Assembly: GCA_948567375.1 (NCBI GenBank)
Contig: OX419756.1
Coordinates: 72,084,552-72,148,551 of the forward strand
From: Lunularia cruciata
Taxonomy: Eukaryota; Streptophyta; Marchantiopsida; Lunulariales; Lunulariaceae
Length of the DNA: 64,000 bases
Reading direction: 5' to 3'
The notes beneath the pieces were generated by a model, which was not told the origin of the DNA, did no database searches, and saw only the letters and a program-made list of their open reading frames with translations. A program made the position numbers and the translations under genes. Shown piece by piece: positions 25,330 to 37,772 of this stretch; positions within the stretch are counted from its first letter, which is position 1; each line of letters starts with the position of its first letter.

Positions 25330-27348
25330 GGAACATCCAAACTTCTTTAATCGGATTGTCACAATAGGACGTTGAAGTTGGATCGTTGCGTCTCTCACCC
25401 AATGGCGTGTGCTTGACTATCAAGCATTGATCGCACTTGGATCGTTGCGTGCTCTGTCCCAGTTGCCAGAGCTCTTTGTCCCAGTAGATCCAACACCTTG
25501 AGGAGTGAACAAACAGGGAGCTGCGGCCTGCACCTTACCACAGTTATCAGACCTTACAGGAAAGTGCTCATCGAGGACCATTAAACCCATAGACGAAGAG
25601 TCTCTTTGTACTTTACTGGAACGTATATATACTTCAGAAAACCGTAGTCAGTACATCAACCGTGTGTTCAGCCCAAAGCGAACTATTCTTTCGCCTTTTA
25701 CTAAAGAATACCGTGTGCGGGACACAGAAACGGTTTATCCAAATCTTTGGAACGCCCCTTCATTGGGGCACCACCAGTGAAGCGGAATTGCAAACCAGGA
25801 TTCACTGGAGGGCACAAGTGAAGCTTGAAAGTACAGTAAGACGTCTAGGCCGAAACATAGGAAGAGAGAGAAGGTACGAAGCTCATCACATCATGGGACT
25901 CATCAATTCTCTTCATTGCGTAAACAGACGATTCAAAATGTATGTATCCCATCCGTCGAGTTAGGTGCGCGGTCACCTTTTCTCTCATTATATAGAGGAA
26001 TGTTAAATTGATCTTTTCACTTTAATAAAACTACACCTTAGTATACAGTGTGTGAAATCACATTAATTCTTGTGTGAGTAGATCTTGTGATTCATTGCAG
26101 CACTGGTTACTTGAAGAGTATAAACTAGTTCGGATAATAGTATTAAAATGAGAAAATCAATTTAATGATCGTTTTTCTTTTTTTTAATCATATTAGGTTT
26201 GGAAGAAAGAGGATTATAATTATGAATCAGAAGTAGAGAAAACATCAACATAGACTTGGAAATTGAAAAAATACTATTACTATGCTAAGATATACTCCGT
26301 GAACAAGGGATTCTGATTTGTCCAAGAACATTAATCACTTAGCGCCATTTAAATGTCACCAAGTCCACAAAACGCATTAACTTTATGTATATTTGCAAGT
26401 CATTGATGAGAAGAATGGCCAATGTAAAATATTTTAGAAAAAAACTGACCAAGTATGAAGAAGCTCTCATATTCTGAAGTTAGAAAATGTTTATAAATTT
26501 GGCTTGTGTAAAACAATTCAAAACAACAGATGCGCATCGGCAAAGGCCCTAGATTTTGCTAAATGCGTGTAGGTTTTTCTTCATATCAAGAGACAATATA
26601 ATAGTAGTAAGTGTATTCCAAGGAAATAGAAGCAAAGAGAAATTATAGATAAAAATAGGCAAGACTTAGATAAATTTAGGAAATAGAAAAACAAGATGAG
26701 TAACACAACTCCTATCTTTAATTAAACTAGAGGTAGGAGAAATTTCTCTTACAAGGTTATTAATTTCCTCTACAATATAATTTTAATAAGTCTGATCCAA
26801 CTTCAACATATATTTAATATACTAAAAATCATTTGCACAATCCTAATTACAGCCCATTTAATGATTAATTAACATAATTGAAAAGATTAAAGTATCTAAA
26901 ACTACTTTGAGGTTGCAATATAAGTCAAAATGTGAGCATTAATCAAGTTCATTATTCTCTCCTAGTTGGACCATTGTCCTTAGATGCAATGAAAGGAAAG
27001 TGTAAAATTTTGAGACTCAACCTAAGAACTGGGCCAGCTTGCACATTTATGTCATTCCTTCTTTTATAACATTTTGCTGCAAAATCAATTTCTATCAACT
27101 GCTAAGGATGAACACCGAAAACCAAGGGGTTGTCACAACATTTGCAATGTTGAAACTAGTTTGCCTGGACATTGGATTGGATTGGTAGTTATAGCTATAC
27201 CAATAATTACTCAAGGACTATTTAGTGACGGCTAGATTTTGGGTTAGGGCTATTGATCCACTATTAGAGCTATCATTTGCACCATTAAATGGATTGTCAA
27301 TGGTGCCCTTGGGTTTGAGTTCTAGTTTGAGTTAGAGTCAAAAGAGTA
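25330..27348. other. AT-rich intergenic region
   Basis: No gene supported. Two overlapping + ORFs (25505-25964) lack any known motif. The rest is very AT-rich with many stops in all frames. Confidence 0.35.
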
Positions 27349-27505
27349 TACATTTGAAGTGCAACTCCAGAGAGCTCATTTCTTTGATTGAACCTTTGAG
27401 CTCTTGGTTATGGTGGACAAAGACCAATTAACATCACTTGGAGTCTCTTAGCTAGAGTGGATGTGGTTTGGTAATGTAATCATAGCCAGTTGGTTGTAGT
27501 ATATG
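27349..27505 (+). repeat. Dispersed repeat, copy 2
   Basis: Aligns with the reverse complement of 1228-1378 at about 70% identity by eye. Just downstream, a second local direct repeat (about 27591-27622 and 27648-27678, containing 'tatgagttgtgctt') is seen. Confidence 0.6.
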
Positions 27506-27967
27506 AGTTGAGAGTTGAGTTTCTTATTAGAGTTTAGTTTTTACCAATTGATTATTGTGGCACTTTAGAGTTCATGTGTGATTACTATATGAGTTGTGCT
27601 TTTGTAGTAGTATGATGTTGGAAGTAATGTATTTTATATATTTATATATATGAGTTGTGCTTCTATAGTGTATGATGTTCATAACAATGCATGTTATGTA
27701 ACCGTGTCTATATGCATTATAATAATTTTTAGCCATTGTTAAGGATTTATATATGTTCCATTATTGTCTTATTGATTTGGCTTATGGGATTTATATTAGT
27801 TCTCTTGCTTGTGAAGTTTCTACAAAAGAATATGCACTTTTTCCCATGGCTTTCTATCGTAATAAATAGTTAAGATGATGCTTAAAAAATACTTCAGAAA
27901 TTTGTGCAACTTGTGGAAGCATTGGGATTAGAAACTTGGGCAGTGGAAATTAGCAAAAAGTAGTCCA

Positions 27968-28052
27968 AACACTATATATATATTCTCCCACATGCTTGCA
28001 TCCTGTGCAGCTGTATGGGAGTTCTACTAGAAAAATAAAATAAAATAAAATA

Positions 28053-28122
<70 letters not shown>

Positions 28123-28170
28123 TCCCACATGCTTGCATATTGTGAATTTTTACTGGAGTTCCACTTGACT
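27968..28170. repeat. Duplicated segment flanking a (TA)n microsatellite
   Basis: The phrase 'ttctcccacatgcttgcat' occurs at about 27982 and again at about 28120, each preceded by TA repeats. Between them lie AAAAT units (28031-28054) and an almost pure TA run of about 62 bp (28059-28120). This suggests slippage or a local duplication. Confidence 0.85.
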
Positions 28171-28913
28171 TATGGACTTGTACATACGCAATCTATTATT
28201 ATTGTAATTCACATATGTTTTTTTGCCATGAGATCTTCAAAGGTTTGCTTATGGACATGTGTGTCCACCTTGTCCATCACTTCATCTAAGGCAAATTTTA
28301 CCTCTTCGCTTTTCCCTTTCCTATGGTGCTTTATGTCCTTTCATGCTTTTCCTTGCTTCTCTATTCTTTCCTTCTCACACTTTGGCTTTTCTTGTTTGAG
28401 TAGACTCGTCCCTTCTCATGCAACATTGATGTTTCTTGCTCCCTTCTCATATTACTAACAAACTCTTTGCTTGATAATATTTCTCATTATTGTGTACTGA
28501 CTTTTCTCTCGGATAATGGGTTTTTTACAATCAGAAAGAATAAAAGTGGAAATTCTAAAAATCTTTGGAAAATTTAGCAAATAACTTCTATGTTATATGT
28601 CATTCTTGGCTAAATTTTAACTCATTTGGGTAACTATGTGCTTATTAATATATTGTAAATTTTCAAATTACATAATTATTTCAGAAATAAAATTATGTAT
28701 TTAAAGTCTATATATCATTTTACCAAAATGTATTGGTATCATTCAATCTAATAGTGATTTGTCAATACATATAACATTTGTAAATTTGCAAATTTTGCAT
28801 GACGTTTGTAAATTCAAAATTATATCCCATGCATTATAGATAATGCAGAATGATTTTTGTTTGTAATAAATTTTATTCAAAGTTAAAACTTAATCACATT
28901 CTAAGTTTAATTT
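28171..28913. other. AT-rich intergenic region
   Basis: No gene or known repeat recognised. A + ORF at 28129-28458 starts within the duplicated TA-flanking segment and has no recognisable feature. Confidence 0.3.
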
Positions 28914-29075
28914 CATAAATAATCTATTTAAAAATAGATTATACATACACATATTTTTATTTAATATCATAAATAATCTATTTAAAAATAGATTATACAT
29001 ACACATATTTTTATTTAATATCATAAATAATCTATTTAAAAATAGATTATACATACACATATTTTTATTTAATAT
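28914..29075. repeat. 54-bp tandem repeat, three units
   Basis: Three nearly identical 54-bp units start at 28914, 28968 and 29022. Each contains a small palindrome (AATCTATTT, AA, AAATAGATT). Because 54 is a multiple of three, an apparent repeating peptide appears on the - strand, which I regard as a by-product. The spacer-less tandem order argues against a CRISPR array. Confidence 0.95.
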
Positions 29076-30269
29076 CATACGTATACTATGTTGATTAAGA
29101 CCATAGTTTAGGTTATCATGTTATCATTAGGTTACCATAAATCATCTATCATTTAGGTATATCATTATCAGTATAATGATAATCTTTGAAGGTATATAAA
29201 TTATATTACCATGTAGCCATATAGAAATAACAAAAAATTGTGTAGAGACATTAACTTAGATTATATATCACACTCCATCTGAATTCCTTGATTGATGTTC
29301 TTGTTGAAATCTAGAAATTAGTGTATGTTTAAAGGTATAGGTACGTATAAATTCCTATTAGAGGTGGATTTGTATGATAAAAGAATTTACTTATCAATGT
29401 TAAAAAGATCCATATATATATATAAATAAAATTTTATACACCTAAGATTTAGATTTTGTATATAAATGCCAATCATAGATCTCTTTATCAACAAAAAAAA
29501 CATACATTCTTTGTTTGAATTTAACATTCATTAATCTACAGTTTCTAAATAGAGTAAACTATCTTAATATAGTTTATAAGAAAGTGAAAGGAAAAATCCC
29601 GTTAAAAAACTTGGTTTAAAATTATAGTATTATATTTCACATCATTAGTGATAATGTAAAGATATAATAACCTTCATCCATAATTATAACGGAACGAACT
29701 ACCTGGCAAAATATATGGAAGAGCAGATAACAGATCCGATATCCATTTGATGCTTGATATTAGCTTGATAATTTTCTATTCTATTATTTTCTATTCTTTT
29801 TGCGGAAGATAAAATAGAAATATCGGGATAAAATAAGGCCGCAACGACCAATTTGTATTTCCTAGAATAGATAGAAAACAAACCGATAAAAGGAAGTAGA
29901 AAGAACCAGTGGTAGAACGGCCAGGGTTCGAACTTCAATCGACTTCGCTTGGTTAACCCGGCCCGGTTTCTAGATACTCGGAAGAAAGAGAACAACAAAG
30001 ACTGCGTTGTTCTGTGGAAGAGTTCAAAGGGAGACGAGGGAGAGAGAGGAAAATGGACTGGTGAGAAGAACATTGTACGAATAAACTATCTTACTCTTCT
30101 GATATGATCAACAAGTACATGTCTTCGGAGCCGAAGCAGATGCGGATCAATTGACGATCAAAATTTTATGTATGTAGACTTTGGTGTGGTGGACTTTGTT
30201 GTTGGAGTCGACTCGAGAAAGAACTACTGTGCTGTAAGCTTGGATGCCCATAGGAGTGTGAGAGCGGTC
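29076..30269. other. AT-rich flank and presumed promoter of the M16 gene
   Basis: 29076-29700 is AT-rich with no gene. About 29900-30269 is more balanced in composition and probably holds the promoter and leader of the downstream peptidase gene. An in-frame ATG at 30168 would extend the protein by 34 residues, but the family alignment supports 30270. Confidence 0.35.
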
Positions 30270-33200
30270 ATGGAATCGCCGCTCCCTGTTGCTCCACGTT
30301 CAGGAGGATTCAAATCGCTCAAGCTTTTGACTGTGAAACCTACAGATTCTTTTCCAGAAGGGGTGGCGGGTGTTCAACACGGTGTGCTCGAAAATGGTCT
30401 TCATTACTACGTCCGTCGCAACCCCAAGCCTCGCTCAAGGGCAGCTCTTGCTCTCGGTGTCAGAGTCGGGTGAGTTTTTGATCTCATTTTCTTCCCGTGC
30501 ACTTGTTTCGATTTCGTAAATCTAAATTCGATTCGCGATCGTGTTCTACAGATGGGTACAATCTGCCCAAGACATTATGAGAATCTGTTGGATGAAATGG
30601 GAGCCTCCTATATTTTGATTGTGGGGTTTTAGGGTTGAAGTAGTTTTTACGACGTCTTTCCTCTTGCTGTGAAGTCCATGAGACGTGAAGCGGGCAAAAT
30701 TGAGTTGCAAAATTAAAGCAGTTGAAAGAACTTGGAATTCAGTCAAATAAGGCATGAGAACGTGCTACCATTTCGTTCAGTTGTATATTCTGATCAGGAA
30801 CAGATTCCAAGGGACATCAGATTGAAGAGTATTTATCTTCTTCTGAATCGTATTATCTATGAATCTCTTCAAAGGAATGGACAACGGAGGATTCTAAAAT
30901 TTCATTGTGTTTCCCCGATATTGGCCTCATTTGTGACCTTCGTGTCACCAGAAAGTTAATTGGTAGCTGTCTGACCTTAGTCTCGTATACTTTTACGTCG
31001 TAATTCACAGTTCTGTGCTGGAGGAGGAGGAGGAGCGAGGCGTTGCACATATTGTAGAACATCTAGCGTTTAGTGCCACCCGGCAGTACACAAATCACGA
31101 CATAGTCAGGTTTCTGGAAAGCGTAGGAGCAGAATTTGGAGCCTGTCAAAATGCTTCTACATCTCCTGATGAGACAATCTATGAGCTTCTGGTTCCAATC
31201 GATAAACCTGAACTGCTATCTCAGGCTATATCCATTCTTGCCGAGTTTTCTACTGAAGTAAGCCTTTTGACCATATTTCCTTGCTTCGATGTTAAGGTGT
31301 ATATACTCGCCTCGCTGCATTCACTCCGCCCTTTCTCATGTCTTCCTTCTCATTGAAACTTTCTTTCATGCATGACCCACTGAACTCCGGATACATCAGA
31401 TTCGCGCTTCTGACGACGATCTTGAGAAGGAAAGAGGAGCAGTCCTTGAAGAGCTGCGTGGGGGTCGTAATGCAATGGGACGCATGCAAGAAGCACACTG
31501 GATGCTGATGATGAAAGGTTCTAAGGTACCAGCATTCTTTTGATACGCTTACGTTAGGTTGGGATTTTGACGAAATAGAAGATGGATATTTTCCAAGGGT
31601 AGGTTTGTATTGGTCCCACAAAGTGCGAGTTTCTGAAGTTTATATCCAAGTTACAGTAAGCACATCCCCTTTTACTTTTGGTCGTTCTGTTGGATTAACT
31701 TCATTTCGTCAAAAACCTCACATCTTCCATGCTTGTATTCTCTTAGTATGCCGATCGTCAGCCAATTGGTTTGGAAAAGGTCATAAGAAATGTAACTGGG
31801 AAGACCGTTCATGACTTTTATCAACGGTGGTACCGCCTGAATCACATGTGCATAGTGGCTGTTGGTGATTTCCCGGACACCGATGTAAGATTCGATATCA
31901 GCTTGTTACAGTAAATTTTACTTTCACATTATCCATGCTTTTGATTACCCAACGTATTATATTTCTCGACTTATGTTGCATAGCTGTTACCGAATACACG
32001 TTGCTTACTAGTTCTTTATATATGTTGTGCTCGACATGTTGCGATATCATGCCTTTGCTGCAGATTACATTCGTTTTGTTACGTTCACTTCATCTACTTT
32101 ACGAATTTATCACTCTTCTCGGTTTGAGAATATCTTGGTTACCTTTCGTCTGCACTTCATATGCATTTAATGAGTTCTGGATCCCCTGTTCCTAGAAGGG
32201 CCTAATATCCATGACTTTTGACCGCAAGACTTCCCGTAGTATCAATAGTAACACGGAATATGATGTCTATCGTCCTGACTTCTGCTGGTGGTTTGTTGTA
32301 AACACTGCGCAGGACGTCGTTGATCTTATCAAAACTCACTTTGAACACAAGCGTAGCTCCCATACAGACGGCCCCCCTAGGGAGATACCCTTACACCCAG
32401 TACCTCCTCATGAGGAACCCCGTTTCTCATGCTTTGCAGAAGCAGAAGCCGGCGGGGTGAGTATGACACGCCAGGCTATAGAGGTCTTTCAGTCTTTTAC
32501 CACGCTAGTGTAGCAGGGCATTTAAGGAGATTACTTACCACCAGCAGCTTTGTTATGCCCCATTTTGGCGGTTTGGTTCGCCCTAGAGCTTGTGTGGCCT
32601 GCAGTAACTTTCAGCTTTGACGGTTAGATCAAGACGCAAGGACTTTCAGAAACCATATGAAAACGCTTCTGTTTACAACCTGGATGAAACCAGCAGAATT
32701 TCTGACGTGATTTCTCATATCGCAGTCTGCAGTGACTATCAGCTGCAAGATACCCGCCTCAGGTGTGGCATCTATTGCTGACTATCGGCATATGCTGGCG
32801 GAGGGAATGTTTCATAATGCTTTGACTCAACGGTTTTTTAAGATATCCCGGAATCAAGATCCTCCTTTCTTCTCATGCTCCTCCACGAGCGAGAGCTTTG
32901 TCCGCCCAGTCAAGGCGTATATCATGTCTGCTAATTGTAAGGAGAGGGGAACGTTGCAGGCACTGGAGAGCATGCTTACTGAGGTGAGCTCGTCCACTTG
33001 GACGTGTATCCAATATCAGTAAATCAACTTATATCTGTTTGAAAGACAAGCCGAATGTTGAGCTTCATACCTTCTGGTGTCGTGATTGTGTCATGGATGT
33101 GGTACGGATTCTTTATTTAGGTGGATGGCACTTTTCAATTCCACTGTATCGTGCAGGTCGCCAGGGTTCGCTTACATGGATTTTCAGAACGTGAGATTGC

Positions 33201-36200
33201 TCTTGAGCGTGCTTATCTAATGGCGGACATGGAGTCTGCTTATTTGGAGAAAGACCAAATGCCATCAACCAGTCTAAGAGACGAATACCTTCAGGTACAT
33301 AGTTATCGATCTCCGTGAAGAGAGGAATCTTCTACCGTATGCTGGTGTTAGCTATGGTCTACTCTAGCAATAGTCAGTTCTCGCCAACTGGACAGATCAT
33401 CAGAGTCTCTGTGGTTGTTTTCCAGCATTTCCTTCGTGGTGAGCCTGTTCTGGGGATAGATTATAAAGCTCAACTTCAGAAGACCTTATTGCCAGGCAAG
33501 TTCCCTGCAGCACGTATCTCTTTCATAGCCGCCATTAAGGTATTTTTGCAAATTGTATCTTGATTTCATCAGGACTTAACGACTTTCAAAAGGATTGTAA
33601 CCGTATCTAGACTTTAAGTACCTGTTGTGACGTTCTTCACTTCTGTTTCTTAGTTAGAGTTCTGAAGAAAGACTTTGTTACGTTGATCAGAAATAACTGC
33701 CGCAGAGGTTACAAAGATTGCTGAATGTTATTTGAGCAAGCATAGCTGTGTCATAAAGACAGTGGAGCCGCGCGCACGTGTAACATCGGACGACTTGAAA
33801 GCTGTACTGTATAATGTTGAAGCTCTTGAAAGTAGGCGGGACATTCCACCATGGGATGAGGAGCTTATACCCGATGAAATTGTAGACAAGATACCCACGT
33901 CTGGGTGGGTTTACGCACTGCTTTTTGTATTGAGAAATTTGCATAATGATGAATCAGGCAGTTGTAGCTCTTCTGCATGTTTTCCAACAGCAGGTGCTTT
34001 ACACTGTTAATCATGGCTTGCGAGTGTTCCGGAGTAGATCAGTTGTTCCAGCGTCTGGCGTTCGTGCCATCACTATTGAGAAGAACTTCGTGATGAAGAA
34101 AGACCTCAGAAAATGGACAGCATTGCCACTTTATCATAGGTGGTCAACATAGTTCGATGCCAGTTCTGTAGAAAGACTTGACAGGGGTGGGGAATGGTCA
34201 GAAACCTAGTCTTGGTTAATATTTCGTCATATATGTTCGGATTAACGGGAGATACGAAGTTGAGTGTGACTAATATTTGCATCTTATTTGGTGGTTGCAG
34301 GTCTATTGAATCTAGCACTATATTTCCAGAGTTCGGTGCGACAGAATTGATTCTCAGCAATGGGATGAGAGTATGCTATAAATGTACAGATTTTCTTGAT
34401 GATCAGGTGGGCTGTCAGTACTTCTAGTTAGTTGTTTCCTCTCAACGGAGTCAATTAGATTTAGTATGTATGAGAAGGAAAAACCTCATTCAACGTGCAG
34501 AATAAGAGGTTGGACTCTGCACATAAATAACTCACTAGCAATGTTACTGTCGTTGAAATATGAGTGATGTGAATCAATCACGCGATTCATAGTATCGCGA
34601 TCTTATAAACTTACGTAACCATGCAGGTTCTCATTCATGGCTACACTTACGGCGGCCTGTCGGAAGTCCCGGAAAATGACTTTTTATCGTGTTCAATGGG
34701 CTCACTGATTGCTGGTGAAATAGGTGTCTTTGGGCATAAGCCATCAATATTGTTGGACATGCTTGCTGGTAAGAGAGCAGAGGTTGGTACGAAGGTGGGT
34801 GCTTACAAGAGAACGTTTTACGGCGACTGCTCGCCTGCAGATTTGGAGACTGCTCTTCAGGTACATCTGTCCTTGAGGAATCTGCTTAAGTAAAAACTTG
34901 CGTGCTTTAAGATTTTTACAACGTCATTGGACCTGAGTATAGCAATCCATCTTACGTTTATCCCTGTCCTTGAACTTGCCTGCAGCTTTTGTACCAGCTA
35001 TTTGTAACTACTGTCCAACCAGGAGCAGAAGAAGTGAAATTGGTGATGCAGATGACTAGAGAAGAAATTAAGGCTCAAGAAAGAGATCCCTTTACTGCCT
35101 ATGCAAATCGTGTTCGGGAGCTTAATTATGGCAATTCGTACTATTTCAAGGTATTTTGTAATCCACATTCAAAAGTTGTTGTCCTGTTATTCAGTTAAAA
35201 TTGAATGTTGTAAACTGTTGCTTAGGGCTTGCTGTTTTTTGCAGCCTGTTACTGCGAAGGACTTGAATAAAGTCAACCCCAAGAAAGCTTGCAAATACTT
35301 CGACAACTCATTCAGGGATCCGTCAGCGTTCACAGTTGCCATTGTTGGTAATATCGAACCAGACAAAGCTGTACCGTTGATCCTTCGATTTCTGGTACGA
35401 TGTGTGGTTTTAATCTAGCCATACGTCCTACTTTATTCCCCCTAGTATTGTAATGCCATCCGCCCTCCGTGTACGGATAAAGTGTCTGACCTTGAATTCT
35501 TCCCGTTCTTAGGGGGGAATTCCAAAGCCGGAAAAGCCGATTATGGAGTATCAAAGAGATGAGCTCAAAGCTCTGCCGTTCACATTTCCTGATGGGGTTA
35601 TAAGGTATTGTCCCCTAGCTCTTTGGCCTATTCATTCGTACACTTACTGCAGCAACTTACGATCCATAAAACTTACAATTTTTTCATCTTGCACAACAAC
35701 TATTATATTCCTTGACTATTTGCCATTCAAGTTTTCTCACTCACGACCTATGCGTCTGGTATATCAACTGATTCAGGTCATGGCCAGCCAGTCCTGATGT
35801 CAAGAATGATGAAATGCATTTTTGTCAAAAGAACGAGCGTTAGACTTGTAGACGTGAAGTTTACGTATTTGCATAGACAAGTCGATCAGTAAAGATGTGA
35901 CTCAAGAAATCGTCACGGACCTATGTCCACGTGTAGTCCTGCCTGCTTTTCAGGAGGTACTCTACTGGCACCCCCTCTTGGTTGTCCCATGTATCAGTGG
36001 TTTAGTTGAATCGGCCAGTCTACTAATGTTTACTCTCTGCACCTTACATGATGTTCCTCTTGACACAGGGAAGAGGTACGGCGCCACATGGTGGAGGCAC
36101 AATGCTCTGTGCAGATTACTTTCCCTGTCGAATTCAAAGGCCCTCGCGTGGTGAGAACAAGGATCCCCGTTGTGTTACCAGTGTGCAATTTGATGTACTG

Positions 36201-37772
36201 TGATTGTCTACGCTTATTGGATGCGTTCCAATTGTTGACATCGTTGACTCACATTTAATGACCATACTTGGCAGTAAAAGGGATCGTTCAATCCATACAG
36301 TAGAAAGTTTTTAGACTAATACTCCAAAGTCTTTGCGTAAAGATGGTCGAAGTGCACTTCACTGGGTTCATCTGCAAGTTATTGGAAACCAAGATTATGC
36401 AGGTGCTTCGCTTCAAGCACGGTCAGGTACAGGCCCTCAAGACAATCGCATGTTTTCATAGCATGCTTTACTCGACCTCACTGGATCATCCCGTTTTTAT
36501 ATTTGTATAAGCATGGGACGTTATGCGATTGGAGAATGACAGTCTAAGTTGTGTGCAGGTTTATTCAGTCTCCGTCTCAGCTTTTCTCGGAGGAAGCAGA
36601 CCTTCACGTTCAGGGAATGTTCGGGGAGATGTTGCAATCAACTTCTCTTGTGACCCAGACAGTGCTTGGAAACTGGTAGATTTTCCTTCGAATAGTATTT
36701 GCTTTCGATTAGACATCTTTTGGTGTCTGCTTGAAGTTGTTTGTCCGTATCGTGCTACTCTATTTTAAGTTCGAAACCTAAACCACATTTGTTCTAATTA
36801 GGTTGACTTAGCTTTGGAAGAAGTGACTCGACTGCAAGACGAAGGTCCTACAGAAGAAGATGTCGCAACTGTACTGGAGCTTGAACAGCGAACTTATGAG
36901 AACGGACAGCAGGTTTGTTCTCTTCTGCTAGAGATTGAAAGATATAGATGATTCTTGCCGGCAACTTCTTACTCGGTTCTTCTGACTTGCGTTGACTCGT
37001 TCCAGGAGAATGGATTTTGGTTGGATCGCCTTTTGAGGGCATATCAGTCACGAGTTTACGCTGGAGATCTTCAGGCTTCTTTTCAGGTGAAGTGGTGTTC
37101 TCCCTCAAAAAGACATCTTTCCTCCGCTTGGTGTGATTTTCCAGTAACCTAAGAAAACAGAATTTCATGTCTGAAACGGAATGTTTGACCGATTAACATC
37201 ACCGTACGCATCGTAAGCCCAGTTCTAAACGATTTTCTATGATTTCCTGAGCAGGCACAAGAGAAGTGGCGAGAATCCGTAAGGTCAACGCTGACACCGG
37301 ACACGATGAAAGATGCACTATGTAGAATATTGCCGGTCCCTTGCAAATCACATCATACAGCCGTCGCACTTATGCCCAAGCCCGATCGCTTGAAACAGTT
37401 ACTGGAGCCCTTCTATAGACCGGAAAAGAATTTGAAGATGGAAAGCAAGGTATGTCGACTTGTCTAGTTTGCCAGGTCGAGAAATTATATATTCATGCTA
37501 GATCCATTCTTATGTTGCTATGATGTTGTTCCAAACGTAAAACAAAGCCCATTTTAGCCTTATCAGGAGTTCGTCAGTTTTCAATCGTTTTTGACACCCT
37601 TCTGAATCTTTTCGAACCAATTTTTTGGTCACTGTGGGTTAAGTTTTCTGACTTGTCACGCTTCTACTGTAGCTATTAACATATCATACATTCTTTTCTG
37701 CAGATGTTGCTTGCAACTGCTGGAGTACTGGTCCTTGCAGCTGTTGTATGGCGATACTCACAAAGGTCATGA
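30270..37772 (+). CDS. PQQL: M16 zinc metallopeptidase, PQQL type
   Basis: Insulinase/pitrilysin-family peptidase, co-linear with the plant PQQL-type protein (Arabidopsis At5g56730). 21 exons: 30270-30469, 31011-31257, 31400-31525, 31747-31884, 32313-32456, 32726-32983, 33157-33294, 33426-33495, 33691-33904, 34301-34406, 34627-34860, 34986-35150, 35245-35394, 35513-35604, 36069-36150, 36343-36426, 36559-36675, 36802-36912, 37006-37086, 37255-37449, 37704-37772. Phases agree throughout (1006 aa). The inverted zinc motif is HIVEH, residues 80-84 (H80, E83 catalytic, H84); E160 in LEKERGAVLEEL is the likely third ligand. Other conserved blocks: CQNASTSPDETIYELLVP, HGFSEREIALERAYLMADME, KPSILLDMLAGKR, AYANRVRELNYGNSYYF and LLETKIMQVLRFKHGQ. 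The last exon encodes a hydrophobic C-terminal anchor (MLLATAGVLVLAAVVW). Substrate and compartment are unknown. Intron 8 is GC-AG. Confidence 0.94.
32048..32205 (+). repeat. Diverged third copy of the intronic repeat
   Basis: Within intron 4 of the M16 gene (31885-32312) this stretch matches the end of the START-gene intron duplication: 'atgcctttgctgcag' followed by 'ttacattcg', and further on 'atgagttctggat' followed by an 'agaagggc' block, in the same order and orientation. The same repeat family has therefore entered introns of two unrelated genes. Confidence 0.7.
33496..33690 (+). other. GC-AG intron in the M16 gene
   Basis: The donor reads CCAG|GCAAGT and the acceptor GATCAG|AAATAA. 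Only this pair keeps the frame and gives LLPEITAAEV, which fits the family at this point without a gap. A GT donor further right (after 33535) would add about a dozen unrelated residues. AG|GCAAGT is the usual consensus of the minor GC-AG intron class. Confidence 0.85.

Noticed and set aside
27950-28138. 62-codon Ile/Tyr repeat ORF
   Set aside because: It is simply the translation of the TA microsatellite.
28914-29075. Regular repeats as a CRISPR array
   Set aside because: The units are directly adjacent with no unique spacers, and the context is eukaryotic.
29915-29960. tRNA-like words (gtggtagaac, ggttcgaac)
   Set aside because: The two boxes are only about a dozen bases apart and no cloverleaf can be drawn.
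30168-30269. Upstream start of the M16 gene
   Set aside because: In frame, but the extra 34 residues have no counterpart in the family, whose N-terminus aligns at 30270.
33996-34050. Extra M16 exon after a 'caacagcag' acceptor
   Set aside because: The family alignment runs straight from exon 9 to exon 10, leaving no residues to place here.
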